Position numbers and translations under genes: made by a program
Part shown: in pieces, positions 33,189 to 44,849 of the stretch
How the letters are laid out: each line of letters opens with the position of its first letter
Position numbering within the stretch: the first letter of the stretch is position 1
Source: Physella acuta
Taxonomy: Eukaryota > Mollusca > Gastropoda > Physidae
Reading direction: 5' to 3'
Assembly: GCF_028476545.1 (NCBI RefSeq)
Contig: NW_026731784.1
Location: forward strand, 930,001-994,000
Length of the DNA stretch: 64,000 nt
Notes under the pieces: generated by a model
What the model was told of the DNA's origin: nothing
Seen by the model: the letters and a program-made list of their open reading frames with translations, nothing else
Database searches by the model: none

Positions 33189-33381
33189 TTTGGCGCTGCG
33201 GACAGGATGAATTCAACGAGACTTGCCGCTTTAGGCACCCATAGTCAACCTAGTTCATAACTGTGTTTAGTGTGTGTGTGAATTCGGACATTCAGGAACA
33301 GTGAAAATTGAGGAACGAGGAAAACTTTTTTCATACACACACGGTAAGAAAGAACTTTTTTTTTTTTACTAAAGGAATAAA

Positions 33382-34254
33382 ATGTCTACTCTGGACGAGA
33401 AGCAGACCCATATTGTGGTCCTGCCCAGAGAGTCCCACATTAACAAATTTTACGGGGACGGTGATCCAACTTTAACCAACAGGTTCAGTGAGGAGGTCAA
33501 AGCGGCCTGGGCCTCGAGAAACATGTCACCAGAGGAAAGATTAAGACTGCTGATGGGCAGTATAGGAGAGACGGTTAGGGCAGAGGTCAAATGCCACGAT
33601 AAAACCGTCCAATCAGATCCAGATAAGGTGCTGGATCTAATTATGGAGACCTTTGGGGAGAGACGGTCGGGATCGCAACTGCTAACGGGGTTCGTAGGCT
33701 TAAAGCAGAGAATGGCGGAGAGTGTGATGGAGTATTCACACCGAATAAACAGGGCCTTTGATTCGGTAAAGGGCAAAACACCTGACATTGATGCACGCCT
33801 ACTGAGGGACCAGTTCATCGAGGGGCTAGCAACCCCGATCTTAAGGAGAGAGTTGAAAGAGGAGGTCCACAAAGACCCGCAGTTGACCTTCCTTCAGGTC
33901 AGGAACTCAGCGATCCGCAGGTCCGAGGATGAGGACCAATCGAACTGTTCGGTGGACAAAGTCTCTGTGCCGGAACAGAAACAATCCCCACCCACGGGGA
34001 CCGGCACGGTGGAAACCATGATGGCTCAACTGTTGGCCCACCTGGATAAGGTTAACCAAAGATTGGAGAGGTTAGAAAGCAGGTCAACAGCTGAGAATCA
34101 GGAAAAGAACGGGACAAAACAGAGACAGGTTGGACGGCCGCGACCCGCCGGTCCATCGCTCCGGTGGACGGCTGACGGTCGACCAATTTGCTTGTCCTGT
34201 TCACAACCCGGACATATGGCACGGTACTGCCAGGGAAACGGTCGTCCTCTGTAA
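33382..34254 (+). CDS. gag: Gag polyprotein, second unit
   Basis: The second 290-residue copy reads the same as the first, including the CCHC knuckle near the C-terminus and the preceding heptad-rich segment. It lies at the same distance from its LTR, 6023 bp downstream of the first copy. Confidence 0.95.
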   Translation: MSTLDEKQTHIVVLPRESHINKFYGDGDPTLTNRFSEEVKAAWASRNMSPEERLRLLMGSIGETVRAEVKCHDKTVQSDPDKVLDLIMETFGERRSGSQLLTGFVGLKQRMAESVMEYSHRINRAFDSVKGKTPDIDARLLRDQFIEGLATPILRRELKEEVHKDPQLTFLQVRNSAIRRSEDEDQSNCSVDKVSVPEQKQSPPTGTGTVETMMAQLLAHLDKVNQRLERLESRSTAENQEKNGTKQRQVGRPRPAGPSLRWTADGRPICLSCSQPGHMARYCQGNGRPL

Positions 34255-37200
34255 GGCAGGGCCAGGCTACAGAGGGGCGAGGTTATGGCCCAAGAAGCAA
34301 AATGATGGGAGTCTGTCCCGAAATGGTGATTACGATTGGGGACATCGCGGTGAAGGCAATTGTGGATACAGGCTCCCAGGTGACGACAATTACGGAAAAT
34401 TTTTACACCAAATGGATGAAAGGAAAAGACCATAGGTTGAGGTCTGACACATGCATGCGCCTGACGGCAGCTAATGGACTAACCATTCTCGTGGTGGCGG
34501 GACATAGGTTGAAGCAGGTTGGGGTGTTCGTTACGAAACACAACCTAGAGACAAATGTGTCAAATATACCTTGCCTGTTGGGCATGAATATTCTTGGCCA
34601 GTTGCCAGAATTTCTTACAAATATTGTCGGATCGACCACACCAGGTCGGGGATCCAAGTTGGCCAGGTTTGCCAAGACCAGAGGAAGGATATCAGTCCCG
34701 GCAAACACGGTCAAGGCAATCACATTACAAATTGGTGATAGAAGCGTGAATGGTGATGTGATGATAGAACCATGTGGCGCCGCACTGAGGGCAGGCGTCG
34801 TGTTACTGCGGACATACACATCAGCGGAAAATGGACTAGTTCAAGGATTAGTGGCAAATGTTTTGGATGAGGAAATTTTTATACCGCCTAATACTCTGGT
34901 AGGAGTACCACAGAACGTCGAGGTACTAAGGTCGGCACAGTGCATCGAACTGAGCAATACCAGCAGTAATGAAGTAACAGTTAGGTCGGTCAATGTGACG
35001 GCCGAGGTGAAGAAAGAGGATGGCCGATCATATACATTCCCGGAAACTGAGGACCCAAAACTAAATGAATTGTTGAATAAGTACAGGGATATATTTGCCT
35101 CGTACGAGGATGATTTGGGTTACACGGAAGTAATAAAACACCAGATACCCTTACTACAGGACAAGCCGGTGGCGCAACCTTATCGAAGATTACCACCGAG
35201 TCACTACTCTGCGGTGAAAGCACACCTGAACGATCTACTAAAAAAGGGAATTATTACAACCAGCACGAGCCCGTATGCGGCACCGATAGTAGTGGTAAAA
35301 AAGAAGTCAGGGGAGATAAGACTGTGTTGTGATTACCGGAAATTGAACAATATCACAAGAAGGGATGCATTCCCCTTGCCTCGTATTGATGAATGTCTTG
35401 ATGCGTTGGGGGGAGCAAGATTTTTTTCTACCTTGGATTTGGCTAGTGGCTACCACCAAGTGGCCATGCACCCCAACGATCAACATAAGACTGCATTTAT
35501 TTCTCCACTGGGACTGTACGAGTGGACCCGTATGCCGTTTGGTCTAACTAATGCACCTGCTACATTCCAGCGAGTAATGCAGAGTGCTATGAGTGACTTT
35601 CTATTTCAAATAATGTTGGTGTACTTGGATGATATACTAGTTTATTCAAAAACTTGGGAGGACCATCTAGAAAGATTAGAACAAGTGTTTCTCCGTCTTA
35701 GGGAGATAGGAGTAAAGCTGAACCCAGACAAATGCTGCTTCGGTCTGAAATCGGTACATTTTTTGGGTTACGTGATTTCGTCGGATGGCATCGCCACTGA
35801 CCCAGATAAAATTGCAGCTGTTAAAGAATGGAAACAGCCAACAACTACAGTAGAGGTCAGATCATTCTTGGGCTTTGCTTCCTATTATAGAAAATTTGTA
35901 CCTGGTTTTGCAAAAATTGCCGCACCATTGCATGACCTGGTAAACAAAATGACAAAGAAACACAGTAAGGAGAAAAAGAAAGGTAAAACACAACTGATAG
36001 GTGAATTATGGACTGATGAATGCATGAACTCGTTTAAGCTATTGAAAAAGGCTTTGACAGAGGCGCCGATATTAGGATACGCAGACTTTGACAAACCATT
36101 TCGGCTAGAAATTGACGCCAGCTCTAAAGGTCTGGGAGCTGTGCTATCACAACAACAAAAGCAAGGCTTCAGGGTTATTGCTTATGCCAGTCGAGCTCTG
36201 AAGGAATCAGAGAAGAACATGACACATTACAGCGCCATGAAACTAGAACTTTTGACATTAAAATGGGCTGTGACGGAAAAATTCAGGGACTATTTATTAG
36301 GTGCTAAATGTGTGGTATACACTGACAATAACCCCTTGAGTCACCTAAAGACAGCAAAGTTGGGATCCATCGAACAGCGATGGGCAGCAGAATTGGCACT
36401 CTTTGACCTAGAGATAAAATATCGCCCGGGGCGGTCCAACGGCAATGCGGACGCCTTATCAAGGAATCCTTACGAGAGACCGGGCGATGAGGAAGAAACG
36501 CTGACAGGAATATGTGAGGTCAGAGCGTCAACAGATATCCCTCACGGGGTGCAAGTGAGGCAGAACGGACAGACCGGGGTGGAGCACATTTCCACAGAGC
36601 CCGGACATATGGACATTGGTGATTTTAATTGCCTTAATCACAAAGAGATAAGAAATGCCCAGAGAACGGATAGTGGCTTACAGCCGCTGTTGAAACACGT
36701 CCAGGAACAAAAATTCCCAGGAAGAAGGGAAAGAGAACAATTTGGTCGAGAAACAAAGAAAATACTGAGTCAGTGGGACCGTCTCAGTATAAAGGATGGT
36801 GTTCTCATGCGGAGAATTCATGACCAAATTGATGGGACAATACACCAGGTGGTGGTGCCTGGACAATTACGAGAAGAAGTGCTAAGGTTGGCACATGACA
36901 GGGCAGGACACCAGGGTCAGGACAGGACGCACAAAATATTACGACGAAGGTGTTACTGGCCCAATATGGAAATGGAGGTCAAACGCCATTGTGAGGCTTG
37001 TGTGAGGTGTCAGCATGCGAAAATGCCAGTTGTCAAAATGAGACAGCCATCAGGACACCTACTAGCGACAAAACCACTAGAGATTGTGGCTATGGACTTT
37101 ACGTCGTTGGAGCAATCATCGGATGGGACGGAACATGTGTTGGTAATGACTGATGTTTTCACCAAATGGACTGTGGCGGTGCCCACACGAGATCAGACTG

Positions 37201-38261
37201 CCAAAACAGTGGCAAAGGTCTTAATAAAACATTGGTTCATCAAATATGGCATACCAAGACAATTACACTCTGACCAAGGAAGGGCCTTTGAGTCAGAAGT
37301 AATTAACCAACTGTGCAGCCACTACGGGATCAACAAATCTAGAACAACCACATTTAATCCGAAAGGAAACGGACAGTGCGAGCGGTTCAACCGCAGCATG
37401 CATGATTTGCTGCGTACCCTAGAACCTGAACAGAAAAAACGTTGGCCTGATTTTCTCCCAGAGTTGGTATATCTATACAACTGCACACCCCATGCCACAA
37501 CCGGCTTTTCGCCATACATGTTGCTGTTCGGACGGGAGGCTCGATTGCCCCTTGACTTGTTCCTAGGAAAAAAGGAGAGTATGACTGGCTCATACACTGC
37601 ACTGGAATATGTGAAGGAACATATGAGACGAATTAGAGAAATGTACAGGGTAGTACAGGAAAGACTAGAACATGAAGCACGGCGAGGGGAACCGCCGGTA
37701 CAGACAAAGGACCCGTCACTCAAACTGAACGACAGGGTATTACTGCGTAGCCACCCGTTAGGCAGAAACAAAATCCACGATCTCTGGGGACAGGAGATAT
37801 GGCAAGTCGTGGAGATGCCTAAAGTAGCAGGTGGCCCCTTTAAGATAAGACCCATCGATCACACCAAACCGGATCGGTGGGCGAATATTGCTCAATTAAA
37901 GAAATATTGTCATAGTCAAGGAGAGCAGTTACACACAAGGAAACCCAAGACAATTAGGGAACCGGAAACTATAACGGAAATTCTCATACCCATCCCGGAA
38001 CCATGTCACCATCAACAGAACAACAGCGACACACAAGGGGAGGATACCGGCAACAAGGAGGATCCCGGTCCCTCCAAAAGCAGAGAGACAGTAGACCATC
38101 AGATAAGTGGTCCGCGGAGAAGTTTGAGAAACAGAAAGAATACGAAATTTTTTGTCAGCAACCATCAATTCTTTCATGGTCGCGCTGGTATGAAAACAGA
38201 CTGTTCAAAAAGTCATAAAAGTGAACTGGTGAAGGCACCAAACGAAAAAAGGTGGATGTGA
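34188..38261 (+). CDS. pol: Pol polyprotein (PR-RT-RNaseH-IN), second unit
   Basis: The second 1357-residue copy has all the domains of the first in the same order, and again overlaps gag in the -1 frame. By eye the two proteins differ at only two residues. The unit looks whole. Confidence 0.97.
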   Translation: MLVLFTTRTYGTVLPGKRSSSVRQGQATEGRGYGPRSKMMGVCPEMVITIGDIAVKAIVDTGSQVTTITENFYTKWMKGKDHRLRSDTCMRLTAANGLTILVVAGHRLKQVGVFVTKHNLETNVSNIPCLLGMNILGQLPEFLTNIVGSTTPGRGSKLARFAKTRGRISVPANTVKAITLQIGDRSVNGDVMIEPCGAALRAGVVLLRTYTSAENGLVQGLVANVLDEEIFIPPNTLVGVPQNVEVLRSAQCIELSNTSSNEVTVRSVNVTAEVKKEDGRSYTFPETEDPKLNELLNKYRDIFASYEDDLGYTEVIKHQIPLLQDKPVAQPYRRLPPSHYSAVKAHLNDLLKKGIITTSTSPYAAPIVVVKKKSGEIRLCCDYRKLNNITRRDAFPLPRIDECLDALGGARFFSTLDLASGYHQVAMHPNDQHKTAFISPLGLYEWTRMPFGLTNAPATFQRVMQSAMSDFLFQIMLVYLDDILVYSKTWEDHLERLEQVFLRLREIGVKLNPDKCCFGLKSVHFLGYVISSDGIATDPDKIAAVKEWKQPTTTVEVRSFLGFASYYRKFVPGFAKIAAPLHDLVNKMTKKHSKEKKKGKTQLIGELWTDECMNSFKLLKKALTEAPILGYADFDKPFRLEIDASSKGLGAVLSQQQKQGFRVIAYASRALKESEKNMTHYSAMKLELLTLKWAVTEKFRDYLLGAKCVVYTDNNPLSHLKTAKLGSIEQRWAAELALFDLEIKYRPGRSNGNADALSRNPYERPGDEEETLTGICEVRASTDIPHGVQVRQNGQTGVEHISTEPGHMDIGDFNCLNHKEIRNAQRTDSGLQPLLKHVQEQKFPGRREREQFGRETKKILSQWDRLSIKDGVLMRRIHDQIDGTIHQVVVPGQLREEVLRLAHDRAGHQGQDRTHKILRRRCYWPNMEMEVKRHCEACVRCQHAKMPVVKMRQPSGHLLATKPLEIVAMDFTSLEQSSDGTEHVLVMTDVFTKWTVAVPTRDQTAKTVAKVLIKHWFIKYGIPRQLHSDQGRAFESEVINQLCSHYGINKSRTTTFNPKGNGQCERFNRSMHDLLRTLEPEQKKRWPDFLPELVYLYNCTPHATTGFSPYMLLFGREARLPLDLFLGKKESMTGSYTALEYVKEHMRRIREMYRVVQERLEHEARRGEPPVQTKDPSLKLNDRVLLRSHPLGRNKIHDLWGQEIWQVVEMPKVAGGPFKIRPIDHTKPDRWANIAQLKKYCHSQGEQLHTRKPKTIREPETITEILIPIPEPCHHQQNNSDTQGEDTGNKEDPGPSKSRETVDHQISGPRRSLRNRKNTKFFVSNHQFFHGRAGMKTDCSKSHKSELVKAPNEKRWM

Positions 38262-38470
38262 ATTCTAGAACTGTTTTGTGTCTGAGGAAGATGATGTAGA
38301 CACATTGGATATGTGAAATAGGGATAACTGTCAATCTTTTACGAATGTGACGACATTGACAGTGAGTGGAACAATGGATTTTTTTTTACGGTGGTGCGAT
38401 GGACTTTGAAGGACTGCACCTGCCAAGCGTTGTTTGTGGTTTATAACACACAAAAAAAGGCAGGGGTGGA

Positions 38471-39212
38471 TGTAACTAGGGGAAGTTACCAAGAGACATA
38501 ACGTGTTACAGTCTGACGTCACAGTGCAGGTGTTGGCTGATGCCAAGGCGTAATATCTCGGGAAGCGATACGAAAGACGGTCTGTCAACTTTGATGTGAC
38601 AGGATGCAGGTGGCTTATTAAAATCGGACTGTACGACAGAAGCGGCGTAATTAACAGTCTGATGTAACGATTAGAATCGATTACAATTACGATTATGATA
38701 GGACCGAATATGAGTACGATTATGAAGGGGATATAAGGAAGGCGACGGCTGAGCTCGAGGTCTCAGAAGGTCTCAGAAAGTCGGTCTGTCTCTCAGAAGG
38801 TCTGTCAGTCAGTCCGTCAGTCTCTCTCTCTCAGTGAGTCTGTGTGGCAGTATCCAGTTGGTTATATTGTGTTAAGAAGGACGTTAGACATGTGTATTCA
38901 GTTAGATGAAGCCTAGTGAGGACTGTTGGGGGTCCGTTGATTCAGACTATTATTGTGAAACATCTCTCTTGATTCAATATATTATTGTGAAACATTCTTT
39001 GATTCATGTAATAAAAGGATCAATAATGAACCTGCATCTTCGAGTATCTATGCTGTGGTCAATGTTGTGTGGAATGAGTGGTTAGACTCGGGAAGGTCAC
39101 ATTTGGCGTTGTCGGCAGGGTAGTTAGAGACTCGTTACATTTGGCTCTGCGAGCAGGATAAGTCTCGTTACATTTGGCGTTGTCGGCAGGATAGACTCTG
39201 GGACTCGTTACA
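38471..39212 (+). repeat. LTR 3 (742 bp)
   Basis: Ends ACTCGTTACA and is followed by the target duplication tata (39213-39216), then by the continuation of repeat copy E. It is practically identical to LTR 1 and LTR 2. Confidence 0.95.
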
Positions 39213-39216
39213 TATA

Positions 39217-42200
39217 TTTGCTCTGCTTGTTGGGAGTCTATTGTTGAGTCATTTTGGGGCTTGTTTTTTTTTTTAATATCACTGATTAATACAAATCTAA
39301 ACTTGCATATCAGTTGCCATTTCCTTAACTTAAACTGTACAAGGGAGACAACATTAACGAACGTGCATATTAATCGCCATCTAGTTCGTCTTAAATATAA
39401 TTAAAATGTTTTAGGAAAAATACCAAGTAAACATATATATAACTTACTTTTTATCTTTAAAACCGTGAAGATCGTGAAGAAGCAAGCTTTTTTGAAATTT
39501 TAAAAAGTAAATAATTATATATTTTAAAACAGTGATATCTGTGCATAAAATTTTCTCTAAAATCCAAAACATGACATTCCATGACGTTATTACATGCCCC
39601 ATGATTTGAAAAAAAAAAGTTTTTGTTTGAGAGAAAATACTAACCGATACATAATCTAGTAAAGCAACGGTTTCACATAGACGTTGTCAGGATCGTGTAA
39701 TATACTGGAAGGTAAACCGTACAGTAGAGGTTCATTTAGTAAATGTTGATGTTCCATCTGTTACATCGTCACCACAAAGTCGGACAGCCTTCCATTTTTT
39801 AATTTTTTTTTTAACTTAAGTAAACATATAATTCTATACAAAATTTATCTTACATTACATTGCTATCGGGACTTGATCTACTTATATAATTATACGTTAC
39901 TGTTGCTGAAATCTGAAGATCAGCCAGTCTACATCTATTATTAGCAAATCCTAAATGTTGTTATAAGACTAATATATTCTGACAGACTGAAGTTAAATAT
40001 AGGTCTACACATAGCGTGTCGTCCGAGTTATAGAAAGCCGAATGCATATGTTGTAGTTGATGCGAACATAGTTTCATGGGGGAATATTTATACCAGTGTC
40101 CGATAATAGAATTTTCTTTAAAAAAGGGGTGTTAGGTTACTGGTAGTTAACTAAATACACACATTGATGGCTAATGTCAATGCTAACCCTGTCCCTAACC
40201 CTAACACCAACCACCCTAGTCATACCATACGCCTAACACTAATTTCTAACCATAAAATTAGTCGAGATTATAATACTACTAACAACCCAACACACCTATT
40301 TTATTATCGGACATCAGTATCTAAAATCATCCGTTTCATGTAATAACAAGTTTTATTATAACAAAGGAAGGTCGTTCAATACAATGTTTTTTTTTTTTAT
40401 TTTTCACATCGTAATGTTAATTTTATAAACATGCGCATGAGTCTAATACAGTAGTATGTATTTAGTGATGGGGGAATTCTATAAACATGCACACGAGTCT
40501 AACACAATAACATTGGTTTACTACAAGATGTTCTATAAACTAGCATAGTGTAAAATAACCAGAAATGTATGTATAATATCATAATGAGTTTTATAATTAC
40601 CTATGCCTTATATTGACGTACACACCTCTATAAAGGCAAGCATTGTTTTAAGTTAAACTTTTAACCAAGTTTTAAAATAGCCGCTCCAAAATTAAGGTGT
40701 GATTCACATGCAAGGCAGGGCTAGAATAGATTTGATATTTGAAAATATTTACTGCTGAAAAAATAATATTTTAGGAGAATGTTGAATGTAACATTCATCG
40801 ACTATTATTTGTCACATCTCTAAGATAAAATATATGCACACATGTTAGTGTTTTAAAATTCGTAACCGTATACTATTTTAACAACACATAATTAGCTCGC
40901 TTAATGATCACGTGTCGCTTTTTTTAAAAATAAAACACTCATCTTAAGTTATACTTCGTTTTCCGTAGAATACTTTAACAACAATAATACACAATATCCA
41001 CAGTTTTTAAAATTAAAAACAATATTCTTACATTTTAACAACGCGTGAGATGGCCACATAGAATTGTCCATGTGAGAAACACGGTCTTTTAAAGTCTAGA
41101 ACTAGTCCTACGTGAGAAAAACTGAGGAAGCTTTTTAAAATGTTGTCATCAAACTTTTACCAATAATGTATTTTATTTTTAAATGTGTGACCTTGTTTCT
41201 CAGATCTCCCTTTATATAATTGTGTCGGCACTTTATTTCTTTGATATTATTAGTTACTTGAGACGCACCGACATGTGCAGTAAACAAACCTTTAGTTTAC
41301 TCTGACTACCCTCATCAATGGTGAAGAAGAACACACCTTTTAAACGAATGTAGGGGCCATAGTGCTCATATGGGAGCCCGGGGCGCCGGAGGAGAACCCT
41401 ATTGTATCGCGACTGATCCCGCTGTGCAGGTCATCCAATAGGTGGACCCCGTGTGCTAAGACAGGCACTGGGAAACTTTGGGCGCTCAACCACACATGTA
41501 CGTGGGGCGCCGACACCCCAATATTTAAACCGTGTTAGGGCTATGATAGAAAACTTTGGGCGCTCAACCACACATGTACGTGGGGCGCCGACACCCCAAT
41601 ATTTAAACCATGTTAGGGCTATGATAGAAAACTTTGGGCGCTCAACCACACATGTACGTGGGGCGCCGACACCCCAATATTTAAACCATGTTAGGGCTAT
41701 GATAGAAACCGTTGCGGGACTGTTGGTAAATAATTAGTGAATGGGTTCAAAGTAAAATTGTATGTAGTGCATGGTTTATGTACAAACTGTTCCTGAAACT
41801 ATTGCGACAGTCATAGTTACTCAGTCACATCATGGTTTACCTTACAAATCAGATAATGAACCAGTGTGTTCTAATCTTAATGGCTATTTCACTGGATTAC
41901 TAGAACTTGTGTCTCTAACTGGCCCAGCATATGTCTGGCAAGGTCTAACATAGACGTTGTCAGGATCGTGTGATATACTGGAAGGTAAACCGTCTAGTAG
42001 AGGTTCATTTAGTAAATGTTGATGTTACATCTGTTACATTGTCACCATCAGGTCGGTCAACTTGCTGATTGTTTTTTTTTAATTAGGTAAGCATTGAAAT
42101 AATATGATAAATACTAATTTACATAACCGTTACAGTTGCTGATAAAATCTTTAAAAAATCCAATCTACTTCTAGCCCATTACTACTATCAGTCAATCATA

Positions 42201-42420
42201 AATGTCGTTAAAAAACGCTAAATTCTGACAGACTAAAGTGATATATGCACATAACGTGTCGTCTGAGTAATAGAAATCTGAAAGAAGATTTTACAATGTT
42301 GTAGTTGATGATAAGATAGTTGTATGTAACACGAACAAGTCTTGTTATAACAGCAGATGTAAGAATATATACTATGTTGTAATATAAGCTGTTGAAATAT
42401 ATTGTATCAGTCACTCACAA
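39217..42420 (+). repeat. Dispersed multi-kb repeat, copy E (right of the LTR element)
   Basis: Continues copy E and is collinear with 54180-56930 almost without interruption: agggagacaacattaacgaa, acattgctatcgggacttg, the telomere-like ctaaccctgtccctaacc, gcaagcattgttttaagtta, aagaagaacacaccttttaa and taaaccgtctagtagaggtt. The stretch 40380-41380 is very close to 55390-56390, so copies D and E are the youngest pair. No conserved reading frame. Confidence 0.85.
41473..41706. repeat. 78-bp minisatellite, 3 units (copy E)
   Basis: Same unit and position as at 18655-18876 and 56475-56553; reference points are 41481, 41559 and 41637. Units differ at single bases (accgtgtt against accatgtt). Confidence 0.95.
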
Positions 42421-42911
42421 TTTATATTTTTCCAATTAAAAATACATTTTAAAGGAAACAAACACAAGTTGTGTTGTTATAAACAAACAAACAAAATGTT
42501 ATTAGAAGTTGAATGTTGATATAAACAATAAATACATTGACTTTATAATACTCATTTTTACAATACAAATTAACATTTCGGTTGAATTAATTTATATTAT
42601 TCATTTTTGAAGTTTTATTTGAATGCATTCAAAGTTGCCATGTAAAAGAACTATTTCTATTTAATGAGAAGATATTTAATGAATGGAATTGATAGCTCTA
42701 TCTACCGAATGCGTGTTCTACACAATTAGTAACGCGTATATTTGATACACTGTTGTGTTTTTAGAGTTGTGTCCCTTTTAGAGGTCACAGAAACAAGTGA
42801 ACCCTGCTTCACTTGCCCAATGGACCGTCAGGCTTGAAAGGAAACTTTACTTCCCCTTTAAGTCAGACTTCCATTGTCAAACATGCACATTCCACAGTTA
42901 GGATAGACTAT
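42421..42911. other. AT-rich stretch, nothing recognised
   Basis: Lies between repeat copy E and the MULE element. No gene or repeat partner was seen. Confidence 0.45.
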
Positions 42912-42920
42912 GTTCTCTAA

Positions 42921-43632
42921 GGTGACCCGTCAAAAGAGCGCACGACAAAAGAGCGCCGACATAAGAGCGCAGACAAAAGAGCGCCGACATAAGAGCGCCG
43001 ACAAAAGAGAGCAGACAAAAGAGCGCAGACAAAAGAGCGCCGAGATAAGAGCGCAGTCAATTAAAAAAAACACATGTTGTACGCTAAACGAATAGGACAT
43101 GGTTAACACCTGTTTTAATTAAACAATCGGCGAGAGAACAACGTCTTTATTTATATATTATGGTTAATATGTTATGAATGCTGTTTGACAATATTTCTAA
43201 CCCAAGTAACATGGAGAAGATCGAATCACACAAAATGAAGGTTATTATATTGGTCGAAGACTACAGATATAGACAGGACAGAGCAAATGCTGATGGAACT
43301 TATTTTTATTTTGTTACATTTCATTTCAGTTTATATTCTCACTTTAGGCCTAACCTTTAAAATCTTTGTATGTGTTATTAGATTGAGTTTTGAATAACTG
43401 GACTTCACGTTGATTGTACCCGTTTTTTAGTTAAAGAAACTTAACAATTAGTTTTTTAATGAAACAATAAAGAGTTAACATCAAACGATGCCTTCTGATC
43501 TGAATTAATTTTCTTGTTTTTATTTATTAAATATGGTTTTTCGATTTTTAGTTTGCGCTCTTATGTCGGCGCTCTTTTGTCTGCGCTCTTATGTCGGCGC
43601 TCTTTTGTCGTGCGCTCTTTTGACGGGGTGCC
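42921..43632 (+). mobile_element. MULE-type element with tandem-repeat TIRs
   Basis: Terminal inverted repeats of about 80 bp start ggtgacccgtcaaaagagcg at the left and, complemented, ggcaccccgtcaaaagagcg at the right. Both TIRs are built of a short tandem motif (gacaaaagagcgcc, gacataagagcgca). The exact 9-bp duplication gttctctaa lies at 42912-42920 and 43633-43641, the Mutator/MULE signature. The 712-bp element has no transposase but keeps a FLYWCH-like coding remnant inside, a domain known to accompany animal MULEs. Confidence 0.92.
43211..43312 (+). pseudogene. FLYWCH-domain-like remnant inside the MULE
   Basis: The frame from ATG 43211 reads MEKIESHKMKVIILVEDYRY, then RQDRANADGTYF. It matches the first half of a FLYWCH zinc finger (a strand, a Y-x-Y/F turn, then the residues leading to the W-x-C). 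The cysteine/histidine half is missing; the frame continues into unrelated aromatic-rich residues and stops near 43360. A ttcatttcag acceptor-like sequence lies at 43319-43328. Too short to be certain, but the context supports it. Confidence 0.55.
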
Positions 43633-43819
43633 GTTCTCTAACAAGATGATGCATAATACACAAATATCCGAACGACAAACTTGAATACATTGAACATACA
43701 TTTTCAAATCTGAGTAGAGAGATAAGTACATTCCCGTATATTTTACTGTTCAAACTTTAATAATGTACCTCATGTTACGATAAAGTGTATATTTTATTCT
43801 GTCAGAGAAAAGTACATAA

Positions 43820-44310
43820 ACTCCTCTCCTACATAATCTCATCTCCTACATAAACTCCTCTCATAAATAAACTCCCTCCTACATAAACTCCCTCCTACAT
43901 AAACTCCCTCCTACATAAACTCCCTCCTACATAAACGCCTCTCCTATATAAACCCTCTCTTATTTTAACCTTCTCATACATAAACTCATCTCCTACATAA
44001 TCATTTCTTCTACATACACCCCTCTCCATCATCAACCATTCCCTACATAAAGTTCTCACCTACATAAACCCTCTCCTACATAACCTCTCTCCAACATTAA
44101 ACCTCTCCTACAAAAGCCCATCTCCTAAATTAAACCCTCTCCTTCATAAACTCTCTCCTACATTAAACCTATCCTACATAAGCCCATCTCCTACATTAAA
44201 CCTCTCCTACATTAAACCCTCTCCTACATTAAACCTCTCCTACATAAGCCCATCTCCTACATTAAACAGCTCCTATATACACCCTCTCTTACATACATCT
44301 ATTGGTCTTC
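43820..44310. repeat. Degenerate 16-bp minisatellite
   Basis: Unit about ctccctcctacataaa, drifting to ctctcctacattaaac toward the right. It is regular at 43860-43940 and irregular elsewhere. No coding frame. Confidence 0.85.
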
Positions 44311-44670
44311 GTGTAAGGCTCTGAGTTATATATGGCTAAACGATTGTTGATTAAATACTTTCTTATAGTATTACTTAACCTATTGATTTATTATTAGTCA
44401 GCATACAATGTTACCTTTTGTGCCTAAGACACATGTAATAGATGCAGTAGAGTCCTTCTGTTTTTATAACTTCGGCCAACAAGGGGATAGTGTGATCAAC
44501 ATTATGCTCAGCCACCTTTCTTTCTCTAACTTAAGTCAGGTACCCATTATATACGGGTGGACTCAAGAACATCATAAGCCACAATACCTAACCTAATATA
44601 AACAGAAAGTGATATTTCAACGCCAATGGTAGACAAAGGTTCATAAAATAGTCAAAGTAAAGAGTATCTG
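44311..44670. other. Spacer with short unexplained ORF
   Basis: An open frame at 44408-44596 (MLPFVPKTHVIDAVESFCFY...) looks fairly protein-like but matches no family I know. The gene status is undecided, and nothing else is recognised. Confidence 0.3.
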
Positions 44671-44838
44671 TATCAGATCTGTGCAGCCTAAGAACCTAAG
44701 GGCCGCCTGATAGTACTGAGCATAGTTGCTCATTAGTTTATGATTGTTGCTCGTAAGTTCATAGAAGCGTCCATGTACCGTGATCACTCAATCTATATCA
44801 TTTAAAATCTTCTCTCACTCTTCCATTAGGGCCTTTAT
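44671..44838 (-). pseudogene. PSMD13: PSMD13 retropseudogene, second partial copy
   Basis: Read on the minus strand: VHGRFYELTSNNHKLMSNYA, QYYQAALRFLGCTDL, closely related to the copy at 14796-15453 and to Rpn9/PSMD13. Sequence similarity ends abruptly after CTDL. Upstream it joins the shared flank (44850-45212) directly, without the roughly 385 bp present at 14491-14877. An in-frame stop precedes the segment, as in the first copy. It is a fragment left by an inverted duplication and later deletions. Confidence 0.85.
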
Positions 44839-44849
44839 GTGATTACAAT

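Larger units (their letters stand above)
26424..39212 (+). mobile_element. Tandem Ty3/Gypsy retrotransposon, LTR-int-LTR-int-LTR
   Basis: Three 742-bp LTRs (26424-27165, 32447-33188, 38471-39212), each TGTAACTAGG...CGTTACA, bracket two nearly identical internal regions (27166-32446 and 33189-38470). The whole array has one flanking duplication, tata at 26420-26423 and 39213-39216; no duplication lies at the middle LTR. The middle LTR is therefore shared, as expected from LTR-LTR recombination between copies. Each internal region has gag and pol in overlapping frames and no env. Both units look whole, and the near-identity of the LTRs indicates a very recent insertion. The domain order PR-RT-RNaseH-IN places it in Ty3/Gypsy; I could not assign a lineage. 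Confidence 0.97.

Noticed and set aside
26424-39212. Possible env gene making this a retrovirus
   Set aside because: After the integrase C-terminus there are only short non-conserved frames before the polypurine tract; no signal peptide or membrane segment.
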